A stretch of 64,000 nucleotides of DNA, from contig MCFH01000043.1 in NCBI GenBank assembly GCA_002104945.1, forward strand, positions 186,001-250,000, in the 5' to 3' direction. This DNA is from Piromyces finnis. Its lineage: Eukaryota > Neocallimastigomycota > Neocallimastigomycetes > Neocallimastigales > Neocallimastigaceae. The notes under the pieces were generated by a model. The model was not told the DNA's origin, made no database searches, and saw nothing but the letters and a program-made list of their open reading frames with translations. Both the position numbers and the translations under genes were made by a program. Of this stretch, positions 1-14,100 are shown one piece after another (position 1 is the first letter of the stretch; each line of letters begins with the position of its first letter).

Positions 1-3000
1 CCAATTAAAGGTGTTGAAGAAGTTGTTTTAGAACCAAAGGATGAAATAATTGAAGAACTACCAGTTGAAGAACAAAAACCAGTTGTTGAAGTTGTTGAAG
101 AAGTTGTTACTGAACCAAAGGAAGAAATAATTGAAGAAAAACAAGTTGAAGAACAAAAACCAGTTGAAGAAGCTGTTGAAGAAGTTGTTTCAGAACCAAA
201 GGAAGAAATAATTGAAGAGCAATCAGTTGAAGGACAACAACCAGTTGAAGAAGTTGCTTCAGAACCAAAGGAAGAAATTATTGAAGAAAATGTTAGAGAA
301 GAAATTATTGAAGTTCCTTCCGAAGAATCAGGAAAGAAAAGATTTATTAAGGGAATTATTAGATACATTACTAGAAAGAATCCAGTTACTGGAGAAGAAA
401 TTGTAGAAGAAATTGTTAATGAAGAATCAATCGAAGAACAACCAGTTGAAGTTGTTGAAGATGTTGATTCAGAACCAAGAGAAGAATCAACTGAAGAACA
501 ACCAGTTGAAGAAGTTGTTGAAGAAGTAATTTCAGAACCAAAGGAAGAAATAATTGAAGAACAACCAGTTGAAAAACAAGAAAAGAAGCCAATATTATAT
601 AGGGTATTTAAAAAGAGTAACAGACGTAGAAGAAAGTCAAAGAATCCAATTGAAGAAGGTGTTAAAGAAGTTGGTTCAGAACCAAAGGAAGAATCAACTG
701 AAGAACAACCAGTTGAAGAAGTTGTTGAAGAAGTTATTTCAGAAACAAATGATGAAAGAATTGAAGAACAACCAATTAAAGGTGTTGAAGAAGTTGTTTT
801 AGAACCAAAGAATGAAATAATTGAAGAACTACCAGTTGAAGAACAAAAACCAGTTGTTGAAGTTGTTGAAGAAGTTGTTACTGAACCAAAGGAAGAAATA
901 ATTGAAGAACAACCAATTGAAGAACAGCAACCAGTTGAAGAACAGCAACCAGTTGAAGAAGTTGTTACTGAACCAAAGGAAGAAATAATTGAACAACAAG
1001 TTGAAGAACAAAAACCAGTTGTTGAAATTGTTGAAGAAGTTGTTTCAGAACAAAATGATGAAATAACTGAAAAACAACCAGTTGAAGAAGTTGTTGAAGA
1101 AATTATTTCAGAACCAAAGGAAGAAATTATTGAAGAAAATGTTAGAGAAGAAATTATTGAAGTTCCTTACGAAGAATCAGGAAAGAAAAGATTTATTAAG
1201 AGAATTATTAGATACATTACTAGAAAGAACCCAATTACTGGAGAAGAAATTGTAGAAGAAATAGTTAATGAAGAATCAACCGAAGAACAACCAGTTGAAG
1301 TTGTTGAAGAAGTTGATTCTGAACCAAGAGACGAATCAACTGAAGAACAACCAGTTGAAGAAGTTGTTGAAGAAGTTGTTACTGAACCAAAGGAAGAAAT
1401 AATTGAAGAACAACCAGTTGAAAAACAACCAATAGTAGAAGTTGTTGAAGAAGTTGTTTCAGAACCAAAGGAAGAAATAATTGAAGAGCAATCAGTTGAA
1501 GAACAGCAACCAGTTGAAGAAGTTGTTACTGAACCAAAGGAAGAAATAATTGAAGAACAACCAGTTGAAGAACAAAAACCAGTTGAAGAAGCTGTTGAAG
1601 AAGTTGTTTCAGAACCAAAGGAAGAAATAATTGAAGAGCAATCAGTTGAAGGACAACAACCAGTTGAAGAAGTTGCTTCAGAACCAAAGGAAGAAATTAT
1701 TGAAGAAAATGTTAGAGAAGAAATTATTGAAGTTCCTTACGAAGAATCAGGAAAGAAAAGATTTATTAAGAGAATTATTAGATACATTACTAGAAAGAAT
1801 CCAGTTACTGGAGAAGAAATTGTAGAAGAAATTGTTAATGAAGAATCAACCGAAGAACAACCAGTTGAAGTTGTTGAAGAAGTTGATTCTGAACCAAGAG
1901 ACGAATCAACTGAAGAACAACCAGTTGAAGAAGTTGTTGAAGAAGTTGTTACTGAACCAAAGGAAGAAATAATTGAAGAACAACCAGTTGAAGAAGCTGT
2001 TGAAGATGTTGTTTCAGAACCAAAGGAAGAAATAATTGAAGAAAATGTTAAAGAAGAAATTATTGAAGTTCCTTCCGAAGAATTAGGAAAGAAAAGATTT
2101 ATTAAGAGAATTATTAGATACATTACTAGAAAGAATCCAGTTACTGGAGAAGAAATTGTAGAAGAAATTGTTAATGAAGAATCAATCGAAGAACAACCAG
2201 TTGAAGTTGTTGAAGATGTTGATTCAGAACCAAGAGAAGAATCAACTGAAGAACAACCAGTTGAAGAAGTTGTTGAAGAAGTAATTTCAGAACCAAAGGA
2301 AGAAATAATTGAAGAACAACCAGTTGAAAAACAAGAAAAGAAGCCAATATTATATAGGGTATTTAAAAAGAGTAACAGACGTAGAAGAAAGTCAAAGAAT
2401 CCAATTGAAGAAGGTGTTAAAGAAGTTGGTTCAGAACCAAAGGAAGAATCAACTGAAGAACAACCAGTTGAAGAAGTTGTTGAAGAAGTTATTTCAGAAA
2501 CAAATGATGAAAGAATTGAAGAACAACCAATTAAAGGTGTTGAAGAAGTTGTTTTAGAACCAAAGAATGAAATAATTGAAGAACTACCAGTTGAAGAACA
2601 AAAACCAGTTGTTGAAGTTGTTGAAGAAGTTGTTACTGAACCAAAGGAAGAAATAATTGAAGAACAACCAATTGAAGAACAGCAACCAGTTGAAGAACAG
2701 CAACCAGTTGAAGAAGTTGTTACTGAACCAAAGGAAGAAATAATTGAACAACAAGTTGAAGAACAAAAACCAGTTGTTGAAATTGTTGAAGAAGTTGTTT
2801 CAGAACAAAATGATGAAATAACTGAAAAACAACCAGTTGAAGAAGTTGTTGAAGAAATTATTTCAGAACCAAAGGAAGAAATTATTGAAGAAAATGTTAG
2901 AGAAGAAATTATTGAAGTTCCTTACGAAGAATCAGGAAAGAAAAGATTTATTAAGAGAATTATTAGATACATTACTAGAAAGAATCCAGTTACTGGAGAA

Positions 3001-5110
3001 GAAATTGTAGAAGAAATTGTTAATGAAGAATCAACCGAAGAACAACCAGTTGAAGTTGTTGAAGAAGTTGATTCTGAACCAAGAGACGAATCAACTGAAG
3101 AACAACCAGTTGAAGAAGTTGTTGAAGAAGTTGTTACTGAACCAAAGGAAGAAATAATTGAAGAACAACCAGTTGAAGAAGCTGTTGAAGATGTTGTTTC
3201 AGAACCAAAGGAAGAAATAATTGAAGAAAATGTTAAAGAAGAAATTATTGAAGTTCCTTCCGAAGAATTAGGAAAGAAAAGATTTATTAAGAGAATTATT
3301 AGATACATTACTAGAAAGAATCCAGTTACTGGAGAAGAAATTGTAGAAGAAATTGTTAATGAAGAATCAACCGAAGAACAACCAGTTGAAGAAGTTGAAG
3401 ATGTTGATTCGGAACCAAGAGAAGAATCAACTGAAGAACAACCAGTTGAAGAAGTTGTTGAAGAAGTAATTTCAGAACCAAAGGAAGAAATAATTGAAGA
3501 ACAACCAGTTGAAAAACAAGAAAAGAAGCCAATATTATATAGGGTATTTAAAAAGAGTAACAGACGTAGAAGAAAGTCAAAGAATCCAATTGAAGAAGGT
3601 GTTGAAGAAGTTGGTTCAGAACCAAAGAAAGAATCAACTGAGGAACAACCAGTTGAAGAAGTTGTTGAAGAAGTTATTTCAGAAACAAATGATGAAAGAA
3701 TTGAAGAACAACCAATTAAATGTGTTGAAGAAGTTGTTTTAGAACCAAAGAATGAAATAATTGAAGAACTACCAGTTGAAGAACAAAAACCAGTTGTTGA
3801 AGTTGTTGAAGAAGTTGTTACTGAACCAAAGGAAGAAATAATTGAAGAAAAACAAGTTGAAGAACAAAAACCAGTTGTTGAAGTTGTTGAAGAAGTTGTT
3901 ACTGAACCAAAGGAAGAAATAATTGAAGAAAAACAAGTTGAAGAACAAAAACCAGTTGTTGAAGTTGTTGAAGAAGTTGTTACTGAACCAAAGGAAGAAA
4001 TAATTGAACAACAAGTTGAAGAACAAAAACCAGTTGTTGAAATTGTTGAAGAAGTTGGTTCAGAACAAAATGATGAAATAACTGAAAAACAACCAGTTGA
4101 AGAAGTTGTTGAAGAAGTTATTTCAGAACCAAAGGAAGAAATTATTGAAGAAAATGTTAGAGAAGAAATTATTGAAGTTCCTTCCGAAGAATCAGGAAAG
4201 AAAAGATTTATTAAGAGAATTATTAGATACATTACTAGAAAGAATCCAGTTACTGGAGAAGAAATTGTAGAAGAAATTGTTAATGAAGAATCAACCGAAG
4301 AACAACCAGTTGTTGAAGTTGTTGAAGAATTTATTTCAGAACCAAAAGAAGAAATAATTGAAAAACAACCAGTTGAAGAACAAAAACCAGTTGTTGAAGT
4401 TGTTGAAGAAGTTGTTACTGAACCAAAGGAAGAAATAATTGATGAACAACCAGTTGAAGAACAACCAATAGTAGAAGTTATTAATGAAGTAAATGATGAA
4501 ATAACTGAAGAACAACCAGTTGTTGAAGAAGTTGAAGAAGTTGTTTCAGAACCAAAGGAAGAAGTGGTTGAAGAAAAACAACCAACTGAAGAAGTTATTT
4601 CTGAACTCAAGGAAGAAATAATTGAAGATAAACAAGCTGAAAAACAAGAAAAGAAGCCAGTATTATATAGAGTATTTAAAAAGAATAACAGACGTAGAAG
4701 AAAAACAAAGAATACAAATGAAGAAATTGTTGAAGTTACTTCTGAACCAAGAGAAGAAATTATTGAAAAACCAGAAACTGAAGTTAGTAAAGAAGTTGTT
4801 TCAGAACCAAAGGAAGAATCAACTGAAGAACAACCTATTGTTGAAGAATTTATAACTGAAGTAAAAGAAGAAATAATTGAAGAAGAACAACCAGTTGAAA
4901 AACAAGAAAAGAAACAAATATTATATAGAGTATTTAAGAAGAGTAATAGACGTAGAAGAAAGTCAAAGAATCCAAGTGAAGAAGCTCTTTCAGAACCAAA
5001 GGAAGGATCTACTGAAGAACAACCTGTTGTTGAAGTTGTTGAAGAAATTACTTCAGAACCAAAAGAAGAGATTGTTGAAGAACAACCAGTTGAAGAAGTT
5101 GCTGAAGAAA
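1..5110 (+). repeat. Upstream repeat block (older array) of the giant gene
   Basis: This part uses units of the type EEQPVEEVVEEVVSEPKEEIIE. It carries seven basic modules of the form GKKRFIKRIIRYITRKNPVT starting near 331, 1180, 1750, 2086, 2935, 3271 and 4195. A second basic module, ILYRVFKKSNRRRRKSKNP, occurs near 589, 2344, 3529, 4657 and 4912. Large internal duplications are visible: sequence from about 421 onward recurs almost unchanged 1755 bp downstream from 2176, and a 1185-bp offset links 2309 with 3494. Unit boundaries drift more here than in the block after 5.4 kb, and occasional replacements (Lys/Glu, Tyr/Ser) suggest an older or less homogenised array. Confidence 0.85.
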
Positions 5111-8100
5111 ATATTATTGAAGATGTCAATATAAAAGAAAATGATAAAATTATTTCTTATAATCAAAATGAAGATTCAATTATTGATGGATTATTAAATA
5201 AAGTAAACAAATGTAATGGAAATGAATATTTTGAGTTAATTCCATCTGTAATTGAAATGATAATAAATGAAGTAAGATTTGATAATAATAGTTCTGAAAA
5301 AGAAAAACAAAATATATTAAATAGATTATTAAAACAATTTAATATTTGTGAAAATGTTGAACAACCAGCTGAAGAAGCAATTTCAAAGAAAGAAATAGTT
5401 GAAGAAGTTGCTAAAGAACAAGCGGCTGAAGAAGTAATATCTTCTGAATTAAAAGAAGAGATAATTGAACAACCAGTTACTGAAGTTGTTGAAGAAAAAC
5501 CAATTGAAAAATCAATTGAACAACCAGTAGAAGAAGTTTCTTCTGAACCAAAGGAAGAAGTTATTGAACAACAACCAATAACTGAAGTTGTTGAAGAGGT
5601 TGTAGAAGTTGTTGAAGAGAAACCAATTGAACAACCAATTGAACAAAAAGTAGAAGAAGTTTCTTCTGCACCAAAGGAAGAAATTATTGAACAACAACCA
5701 ATAACTGAAGTTGTTGAAGAATTTGTAGAAGTTGATGAAGAACAACCAAATAAACAACCAGTAGAAGAAGTTTCTTCTGAACCAAAGGAAGAAGTTATTG
5801 AACAACAACCAATAACTGAAGTTGTTGAAGAAGTTGAAGAAGTTGTTGAAGAACAACCAATTGAACAACCAATTGAACAACCAGTAGAAGATTCTTCTGA
5901 ACCAAAGGAAGAAATTATTGAACAACCAATAACTGAAGTTGTTGAAGAAGTTGAAGAAGTTGTTGAAGAAAAACCAATTGAACAACCAATTGAACAACCA
6001 GTAGAAGTTTCTTCTGAACCAAAGGAAGAAATTATTGAACAACAACCAATAACTGAAGTTGTTGAAGAAGTTGAAGAAGTTGTTGAAGAAGTTGTTGAAG
6101 AACAACCAAATAAACAACCAGTAGAAGAAGTTTCTTCTGAACCAAAGGAAGAAGTTATTGAACAACAAATTATAGAAGTAATTTCTGATGAAATATTAAA
6201 TAAAGAAAATGAAACAAAAGAAAATGAATATATTGGATTAATACCATCTGTAATAGAAATGATAATTAATGAAGTAAAATTTAATAATAGCAATTTCGAA
6301 AATGAAAATCAAAATATTTTAAGTAAATTATTAAAGAAATTTAATATTTATGAAAATATTGAACAACAACCAATAACTGAAGTTGTTGAAGAAGTTGAAG
6401 AAGTTGTTGAAGAACAACCAATTGAACAACCAGTAGAAGTTTCTTCTGAACCAAAGGAAGAAATTATTGAACAACAACCAATAAATGAAGTTGTTGAAGA
6501 AGTTGAAGAAGTTGTTGAAGAACAACCAATTGAACAACCAGTAGAAGAAGTTTCTTCTGAACAAAAGGAAGAAATTATTGAACAACCAATAACTGAAGTT
6601 GTTGAAGAAGTTGAAGAAGTTGTTGAAGAAAAACCAATTGAACAACCAATTGAACAACCAGTAGAAGTTTCTTCTGAACCAAAGGAAGAAATTATTGAAC
6701 AACAACCAATAACTGAAGTTATTGAAGAAGTTGTTAAAGAAGTTGTTGAAGAACAACCAATTGAACAACCAGTAGAAGTTTCTTCTGAACCAAAGGAAGA
6801 AATTATTGAACAACAACCAATAACTGAAGTTGTTGAAGAAGTTGTAGAAGTTGTTGAAGAACCTAAAGAAGTTGTTGAAACTGAAATAAGAGAAGAAATT
6901 ATTGAAATTCCTTCTACAGAACCAGTAAAGAAAAGATATATTAAGAAAATTATTAGATACATAACTAGAAAGAATCCAATTACTGGAGAAGAAGTTGTTG
7001 AAGAAGTTGTTGAAGAACAATCAATTGAACAACCATTAGAAGAAGTTTCCTCTGAACCAAAGGAAGAAATTATTGAACAACAACCAATAACTGAAGTTGT
7101 TGAAGAAGTTGAAGAAGTTTTTGAAGAACAACCAATTGAACAACTAATTGAACAACCAGTAGAAGAAGTTTCTTCTGAACCAAAGGAAGAAATTATTGAA
7201 CAACCAATAACTGAAGTTGTTGAAGAAGTTGAAGTTGTTGAAGAAGTTGTTGAAAAACAACCAATTGAACAACCAGTAGAAGTTTCTTCTGAACCAAAGG
7301 AAGAAGTTATTGAACAACAACCAATAACTGAAGTTGTTGAAGAAGTTGAAGAAGTTGTTGAAGAAAAACCAATTGAACAACCAATTGAACAACCAGTAGA
7401 AGTTTCTTCTGAACCAAAGGAAGAAATTATTGAACAACAACCAATAACTGAAGTTGTTGAAGAAGTTGAAGAAGTTTTTGAAGAACAACCAATTAAACAA
7501 CCAATTGAACAACCAGTGGAAGTTTCTTCTGAACCGAAGGAAGAAATTATTGAACAATCAATAACTGAAGTTGTTGAAGAAGTTGTAGAAGTTGTTGAAG
7601 AACCTAAAGAAGTTGTTGAAACTGAAATAAGAGAAGAAATTATTGAAATTCCTTCTACAGAACCAGTAAAGAAAAGATATATTAAGAAAATTATTAGATA
7701 CATAACTAGAAAGAATCCAATTACTGGAGAAGAAGTTGTTGAAGAAATTGTTGAAGAACAACCAATTGAACAACCAGTAGAAGTTTCTTCTGAACCAAGG
7801 GAAGAAATTATTGAACAACAACCAATAACTGAAGTTGTTGAAGAAGTTGAAGAAGTTGTTGAAGAAAAACCAATTGAACAACCAATTGAACAACCAGTAG
7901 AAGATTCTTCTGAACCAAAGGAAGAAATTATTGAACAACCAATAACTGAAGTTGTTGAAGAAGTTGAAGAAGTTGTTGAAGAAAAACCAATTGAACAACC
8001 AATTGAACAACCAGTAGAAGTTTCTTCTGAACCAAAGGAAGAAATTATTGAACAACCAATAACTGAAGTTGTTGAAGAAGTTGTAGAAGTTGTTGAAGAA

Positions 8101-11100
8101 CCTAAAGAAGTTGTTGAAACTGAAATAAGAGAAGAAATTATTGAAATTCCTTCTACAGAACCAGTAAAGAAAAGATATATTAAGAAAATTATTAGATACA
8201 TAACTAGAAAGAATCCAATTACTGGAGAAGAAGTTGTTGAAGAAATTGTTGAAGAACAATCAATTGAACAACCAGTAGAAGTTTCTTCTGAACCAAAGGA
8301 AGAAATTATTGAACAACAACCAATAACTGAAGTTGTTGAAGAAGTTGTTGAAGAACAACCAATTGAACAACCAGTGGAAGTTTCTTCTGAACCGAAGGAA
8401 GAAATTATTGAACAACAAACAATAACTGAAGTTATTGAAGAAGTTGAAGAAGTTGTTGAAGAACAACCAATTGAACAACCAATTGAACAACCAGTAGAAG
8501 TTTCTTCTGAACCAAAGGAAGAAATTATTGAACAACCAATAACTGAAGTTGTTGAAGAAGTTGAAGAAGTTGTTGAAGAACAACCAATTGAACAACCAAT
8601 TGAACAATTAGTAGAAGTTTCTTCTGAACCAAAAGAAGAAATTATTGAACAAAAACCAATAACTGAAGTTGTTGAAGAAGTTGTAGAAGTTGTTGAAGAA
8701 CCTAAAGAAGTTGTTGAAACTGAAATAAGAGAAGAAATTATTGAAATTCCTTCTACAGAACCAGTAAAGAAAAGATATATTAAGAAAATTATTAGATACA
8801 TAACTAGAAAGAATCCAATTACTGGAGAAGAAGTTGTTGAAGAAATTGTTGAAGAACAACCAATTGAACAACCATTAGAAGAAGTTTCTTCTGAACCAAA
8901 GGAAGAAATTATTGAACAAAAACCAATAACTGAAGTTGTTGAAGAAGTTGTTGAAGAACAACCAATTGAACAACCAGTGGAAGTTTCTTCTGAACCAAAG
9001 GAAGAAATTATTGAACAACCAATAACTGAAGTTATTGAAGAAGTTGTAGAAGTTGTTGAAAAACCTAAAGAAGTTGTTGAAACTGAAATAAGAGAAGAAA
9101 TTATTGAAATTCCTTCTACAGAACCAGTAAAGAAAAGATATATTAAGAAAATAATTAGATACATAACTAGAAAGAATCCAATTACTGGAGAAGAAGTTGT
9201 TGAAGAAGTTGTTGAAGAACAACCAATTGAACAACCATTAGAAGAAGTTTCTTCTGAAACAAAGGAAGAAATTATTGAACAACAACCAATAACTGAAGTT
9301 GTTGAAGAAGTTGAAGAAGTTGTTGAAGAACAACCAATTGAACAACCAATTGAACAATTAGTAGAAGTTTCTTCTGAACCAAAAGAAGAAATTATTGAAC
9401 AACAACCAATAACTGAAGTTGTTGAAGAAGTTGAAGAAGTTGTTGAAGAAAAACCAATTGAACAACCAATTGAACAATTAGTAGAAGTTTCTTCTGAACC
9501 AAAGGAAGAAATTATTGAACAAAAACCAATAACTGAAGTTGTTGAAGAAGTTGAAGAAGTTGTTGAAGAACAACCAATTGAACAACCAGTAGAAGTTTCT
9601 TCTGAACCAAAGGAAGAAATTATTGAACAAAAACCAATAACTGAAGTTGTTGAAGAAGTTGTTGAAGAACAACCAATTGAACAACCAGTGGAAGTTTCTT
9701 CTGAACCAAAGGAAGAAATTATTGAACAACCAATAACTGAAGTTATTGAAGAAGTTGTAGAAGTTGTTGAAGAACAACCAATTGAACAACCAATTGAACA
9801 ACCAGTAGAAGTTTCTTCTGAACCAAAGGAAGAAATTATTGAACAACCAATAACTGAAGTTGTTGAAGAAGTTGAAGAAGTTGTTGAAGAACAACCAATT
9901 GAACAACCAATTGAACAATTAGTAGAAGTTTCTTCTGAACCAAAAGAAGAAATTATTGAACAAAAACCAATAACTGAAGTTGTTGAAGAAGTTGTAGAAG
10001 TTGTTGAAGAACCTAAAGAAGTTGTTGAAACTGAAATAAGAGAAGAAATTATTGAAATTCCTTCTACAGAACCAGTAAAGAAAAGATATATTAAGAAAAT
10101 TATTAGATACATAACTAGAAAGAATCCAATTACTGGAGAAGAAGTTGTTGAAGAAGTTGTTGAAGAACAACCAATTGAACAACCATTAGAAGAAGTTTCT
10201 TCTGAAACAAAGGAAGAAATTATTGAACAACAACCAATAACTGAAGTTGTTGAAGAAGTTGAAGAAGTTGTTGAAGAACAACCAATTGAACAACCAATTG
10301 AACAATTAGTAGAAGTTTCTTCTGAACCAAAAGAAGAAATTATTGAACAACAACCAATAACTGAAGTTGTTGAAGAAGTTGAAGAAGTTGTTGAAGAAAA
10401 ACCAATTGAACAACCAATTGAACAATTAGTAGAAGTTTCTTCTGAACCAAAGGAAGAAATTATTGAACAAAAACCAATAACTGAAGTTGTTGAAGAAGTT
10501 GAAGAAGTTGTTGAAGAACAACCAATTGAACAACCAGTAGAAGTTTCTTCTGAACCAAAGGAAGAAATTATTGAACAAAAACCAATAACTGAAGTTGTTG
10601 AAGAAGTTGTTGAAGAACAACCAATTGAACAACCAGTGGAAGTTTCTTCTGAACCAAAGGAAGAAATTATTGAACAACCAATAACTGAAGTTATTGAAGA
10701 AGTTGTAGAAGTTGTTGAAAAACCTAAAGAAGTTGTTGAAACTGAAATAAGAGAAGAAATTATTGAAATTCCTTCTACAGAACCAGTAAAGAAAAGATAT
10801 ATTAAGAAAATAATTAGATACATAACTAGAAAGAATCCAATTACTGGAGAAGAAGTTGTTGAAGAAGTTGTTGAAGAACAACCAATTGAACAACCATTAG
10901 AAGAAGTTTCTTCTGAAACAAAGGAAGAAATTATTGAACAACAACCAATAACTGAAGTTGTTGAAGAAGTTGAAGAAGTTGTTGAAGAACAACCAATTGA
11001 ACAACCAATTGAACAATTAGTAGAAGTTTCTTCTGAACCAAAAGAAGAAATTATTGAACAACAACCAATAACTGAAGTTGTTGAAGAAGTTGAAGAAGTT

Positions 11101-14100
11101 GTTGAAGAAAAACCAATTGAACAACCAATTGAACAATTAGTAGAAGTTTCTTCTGAACCAAAGGAAGAAATTATTGAACAAAAACCAATAACTGAAGTTG
11201 TTGAAGAAGTTGAAGAAGTTGTTGAAGAACAACCAATTGAACAACCAGTAGAAGTTTCTTCTGAACCAAAGGAAGAAATTATTGAACAAAAACCAATAAC
11301 TGAAGTTGTTGAAGAAGTTGTTGAAGAACAACCAATTGAACAACCAGTGGAAGTTTCTTCTGAACCAAAGGAAGAAATTATTGAACAACCAATAACTGAA
11401 GTTATTGAAGAAGTTGTAGAAGTTGTTGAAAAACCTAAAGAAGTTGTTGAAACTGAAATAAGAGAAGAAATTATTGAAATTCCTTCTACAGAACCAGTAA
11501 AGAAAAGATATATTAAGAAAATAATTAGATACATAACTAGAAAGAATCCAATTACTGGAGAAGAAGTTGTTGAAGAAGTTGTTGAAGAACAACCAATTGA
11601 ACAACCATTAGAAGAAGTTTCTTCTGAAACAAAGGAAGAAATTATTGAACAACCAATAACTGAAGTTGTTGAAGAAGTTGAAGAAGTTGTTGAAGAAGTT
11701 GTTGAAGAACAACCAATTGAACAACCAGTAGAAGTTTCCTCTGAACCAAAGGAAGAAATTATTGAACAACAACCAATAACTGAAGTTGTTGAAGAAGTTG
11801 AAGAAGTTGTTGAAGAAAAACCAATTGAACAACCAATTGAACAATTAGTAGAAGTTTCTTCTGAACCAAAGGAAGAAATTATTGAACAAAAACCAATAAC
11901 TGAAGTTGTTGAAGAAGTTGAAGAAGTTGTTGAAGAACAACCAATTGAACAACCAATTGAACAACCAGTAGAAGAAGTTTCTTCTGAACCAAAGGAAGAA
12001 ATTATTGAACAACAACCAATAACTGAAGTTGTTGAAGAAGTTGAAGAAGTTGTTGAAGAACAACCAATTGAACAACCAATTGAACAACCAGTAGAAGTTT
12101 CTTCTGAACCAAAGGAAGAAATTATTGAACAACAACCAATAACTGAAGTTGTTGAAGAAGTTGTTGAAGAACAACCAATTGAACAACCAGTGGAAGTTTC
12201 TTCTGAACCGAAGGAAGAAATTATTGAACAACAACCAATAACTGAAGTTATTGAAGAAGTTGAAGAAGTTGTTGAAGAACAATCAATTGAACAACCAATT
12301 GAACAACCAGTAGAAGTTTCTTCTGAACCAAAGGAAGAAATTATTGAACAACAACCAATAACTGAAGTTGTTGAAGAAGTTGTTGAAGAACAACCAATTG
12401 AACAACCAGTGGAAGTTTCTTCTGAACCGAAGGAAGAAATTATTGAACAACAACCAATAACTGAAGTTATTGAAGAAGTTGAAGAAGTTGTTGAAGAACA
12501 ATCAATTGAACAACCAATTGAACAACCAGTAGAAGTTTCTTCTGAACCAAAGGAAGAAATTATTGAACAACAACCAATAACTGAAGTTGTTGAAGAAGTT
12601 GTTGAAGAACAACCAATTGAACAACCAGTGGAAGTTTCTTCTGAACCGAAGGAAGAAATTATTGAACAACAACCAATAACTGAAGTTATTGAAGAAGTTG
12701 AAGAAGTTGTTGAAGAACAACCAATTGAACAACCAATTGAACAACCAGTAGAAGTTTCTTCTGAACCAAAGGAAGAAATTATTGAACAACCAATAACTGA
12801 AGTTGTTGAAGAAGTTGAAGAAGTTGTTGAAGAACAACCAATTGAACAACCAATTGAACAATTAGTAGAAGTTTCTTCTGAACCAAAAGAAGAAATTATT
12901 GAACAAAAACCAATAACTGAAGTTGTTGAAGAAGTTGTAGAAGTTGTTGAAGAACCTAAAGAAGTTGTTGAAACTGAAATAAGAGAAGAAATTATTGAAA
13001 TTCCTTCTACAGAACCAGTAAAGAAAAGATATATTAAGAAAATTATTAGATACATAACTAGAAAGAATCCAATTACTGGAGAAGAAGTTGTTGAAGAAGT
13101 TGTTGAAGAACAACCAATTGAACAACCATTAGAAGAAGTTTCCTCTGAACCAAAGGAAGAAATTATTGAACAACCAATAACTGAAGTTGTTGAAGAAGTT
13201 GAAGAAGTTGTTGAAGAAGTTGTTGAAGAACAACCAATTGAACAACCAATTGAACAACCAGTAGAAGTTTCTTTTGAACCAAAAGAAGAAATTATTGAAC
13301 AAAAACCAATAACTGAAGTTGTTGAAGAAGTTGTTGAAGAACAACCAATTGAACAACCAGTGGAAGTTTCTTCTGAACCGAAGGAAGAAATTATTGAACA
13401 ACAACCAATAACTGAAGTTATTGAAGAAGTTGAAGAAGTTGTTGAAGAACAATCAATTGAACAACCAATTGAACAACCAGTAGAAGTTTCTTCTGAACCA
13501 AAGGAAGAAATTATTGAACAACAACCAATAACTGAAGTTGTTGAAGAAGTTGTTGAAGAACAACCAATTGAACAACCAGTGGAAGTTTCTTCTGAACCGA
13601 AGGAAGAAATTATTGAACAACAACCAATAACTGAAGTTATTGAAGAAGTTGAAGAAGTTGTTGAAGAACAACCAATTGAACAACCAATTGAACAACCAGT
13701 AGAAGTTTCTTCTGAACCAAAGGAAGAAATTATTGAACAACCAATAACTGAAGTTGTTGAAGAAGTTGAAGAAGTTGTTGAAGAACAACCAATTGAACAA
13801 CCAATTGAACAATTAGTAGAAGTTTCTTCTGAACCAAAAGAAGAAATTATTGAACAAAAACCAATAACTGAAGTTGTTGAAGAAGTTGTAGAAGTTGTTG
13901 AAGAACCTAAAGAAGTTGTTGAAACTGAAATAAGAGAAGAAATTATTAAAATTCCTTCTACAGAACCAGTAAAGAAAAGATATATTAAGAAAATTATTAG
14001 ATACATAACTAGAAAGAATCCAATTACTGGAGAAGAAGTTGTTGAAGAAGTTGTTGAAGAACAACCAATTGAACAACCATTAGAAGAAGTTTCCTCTGAA

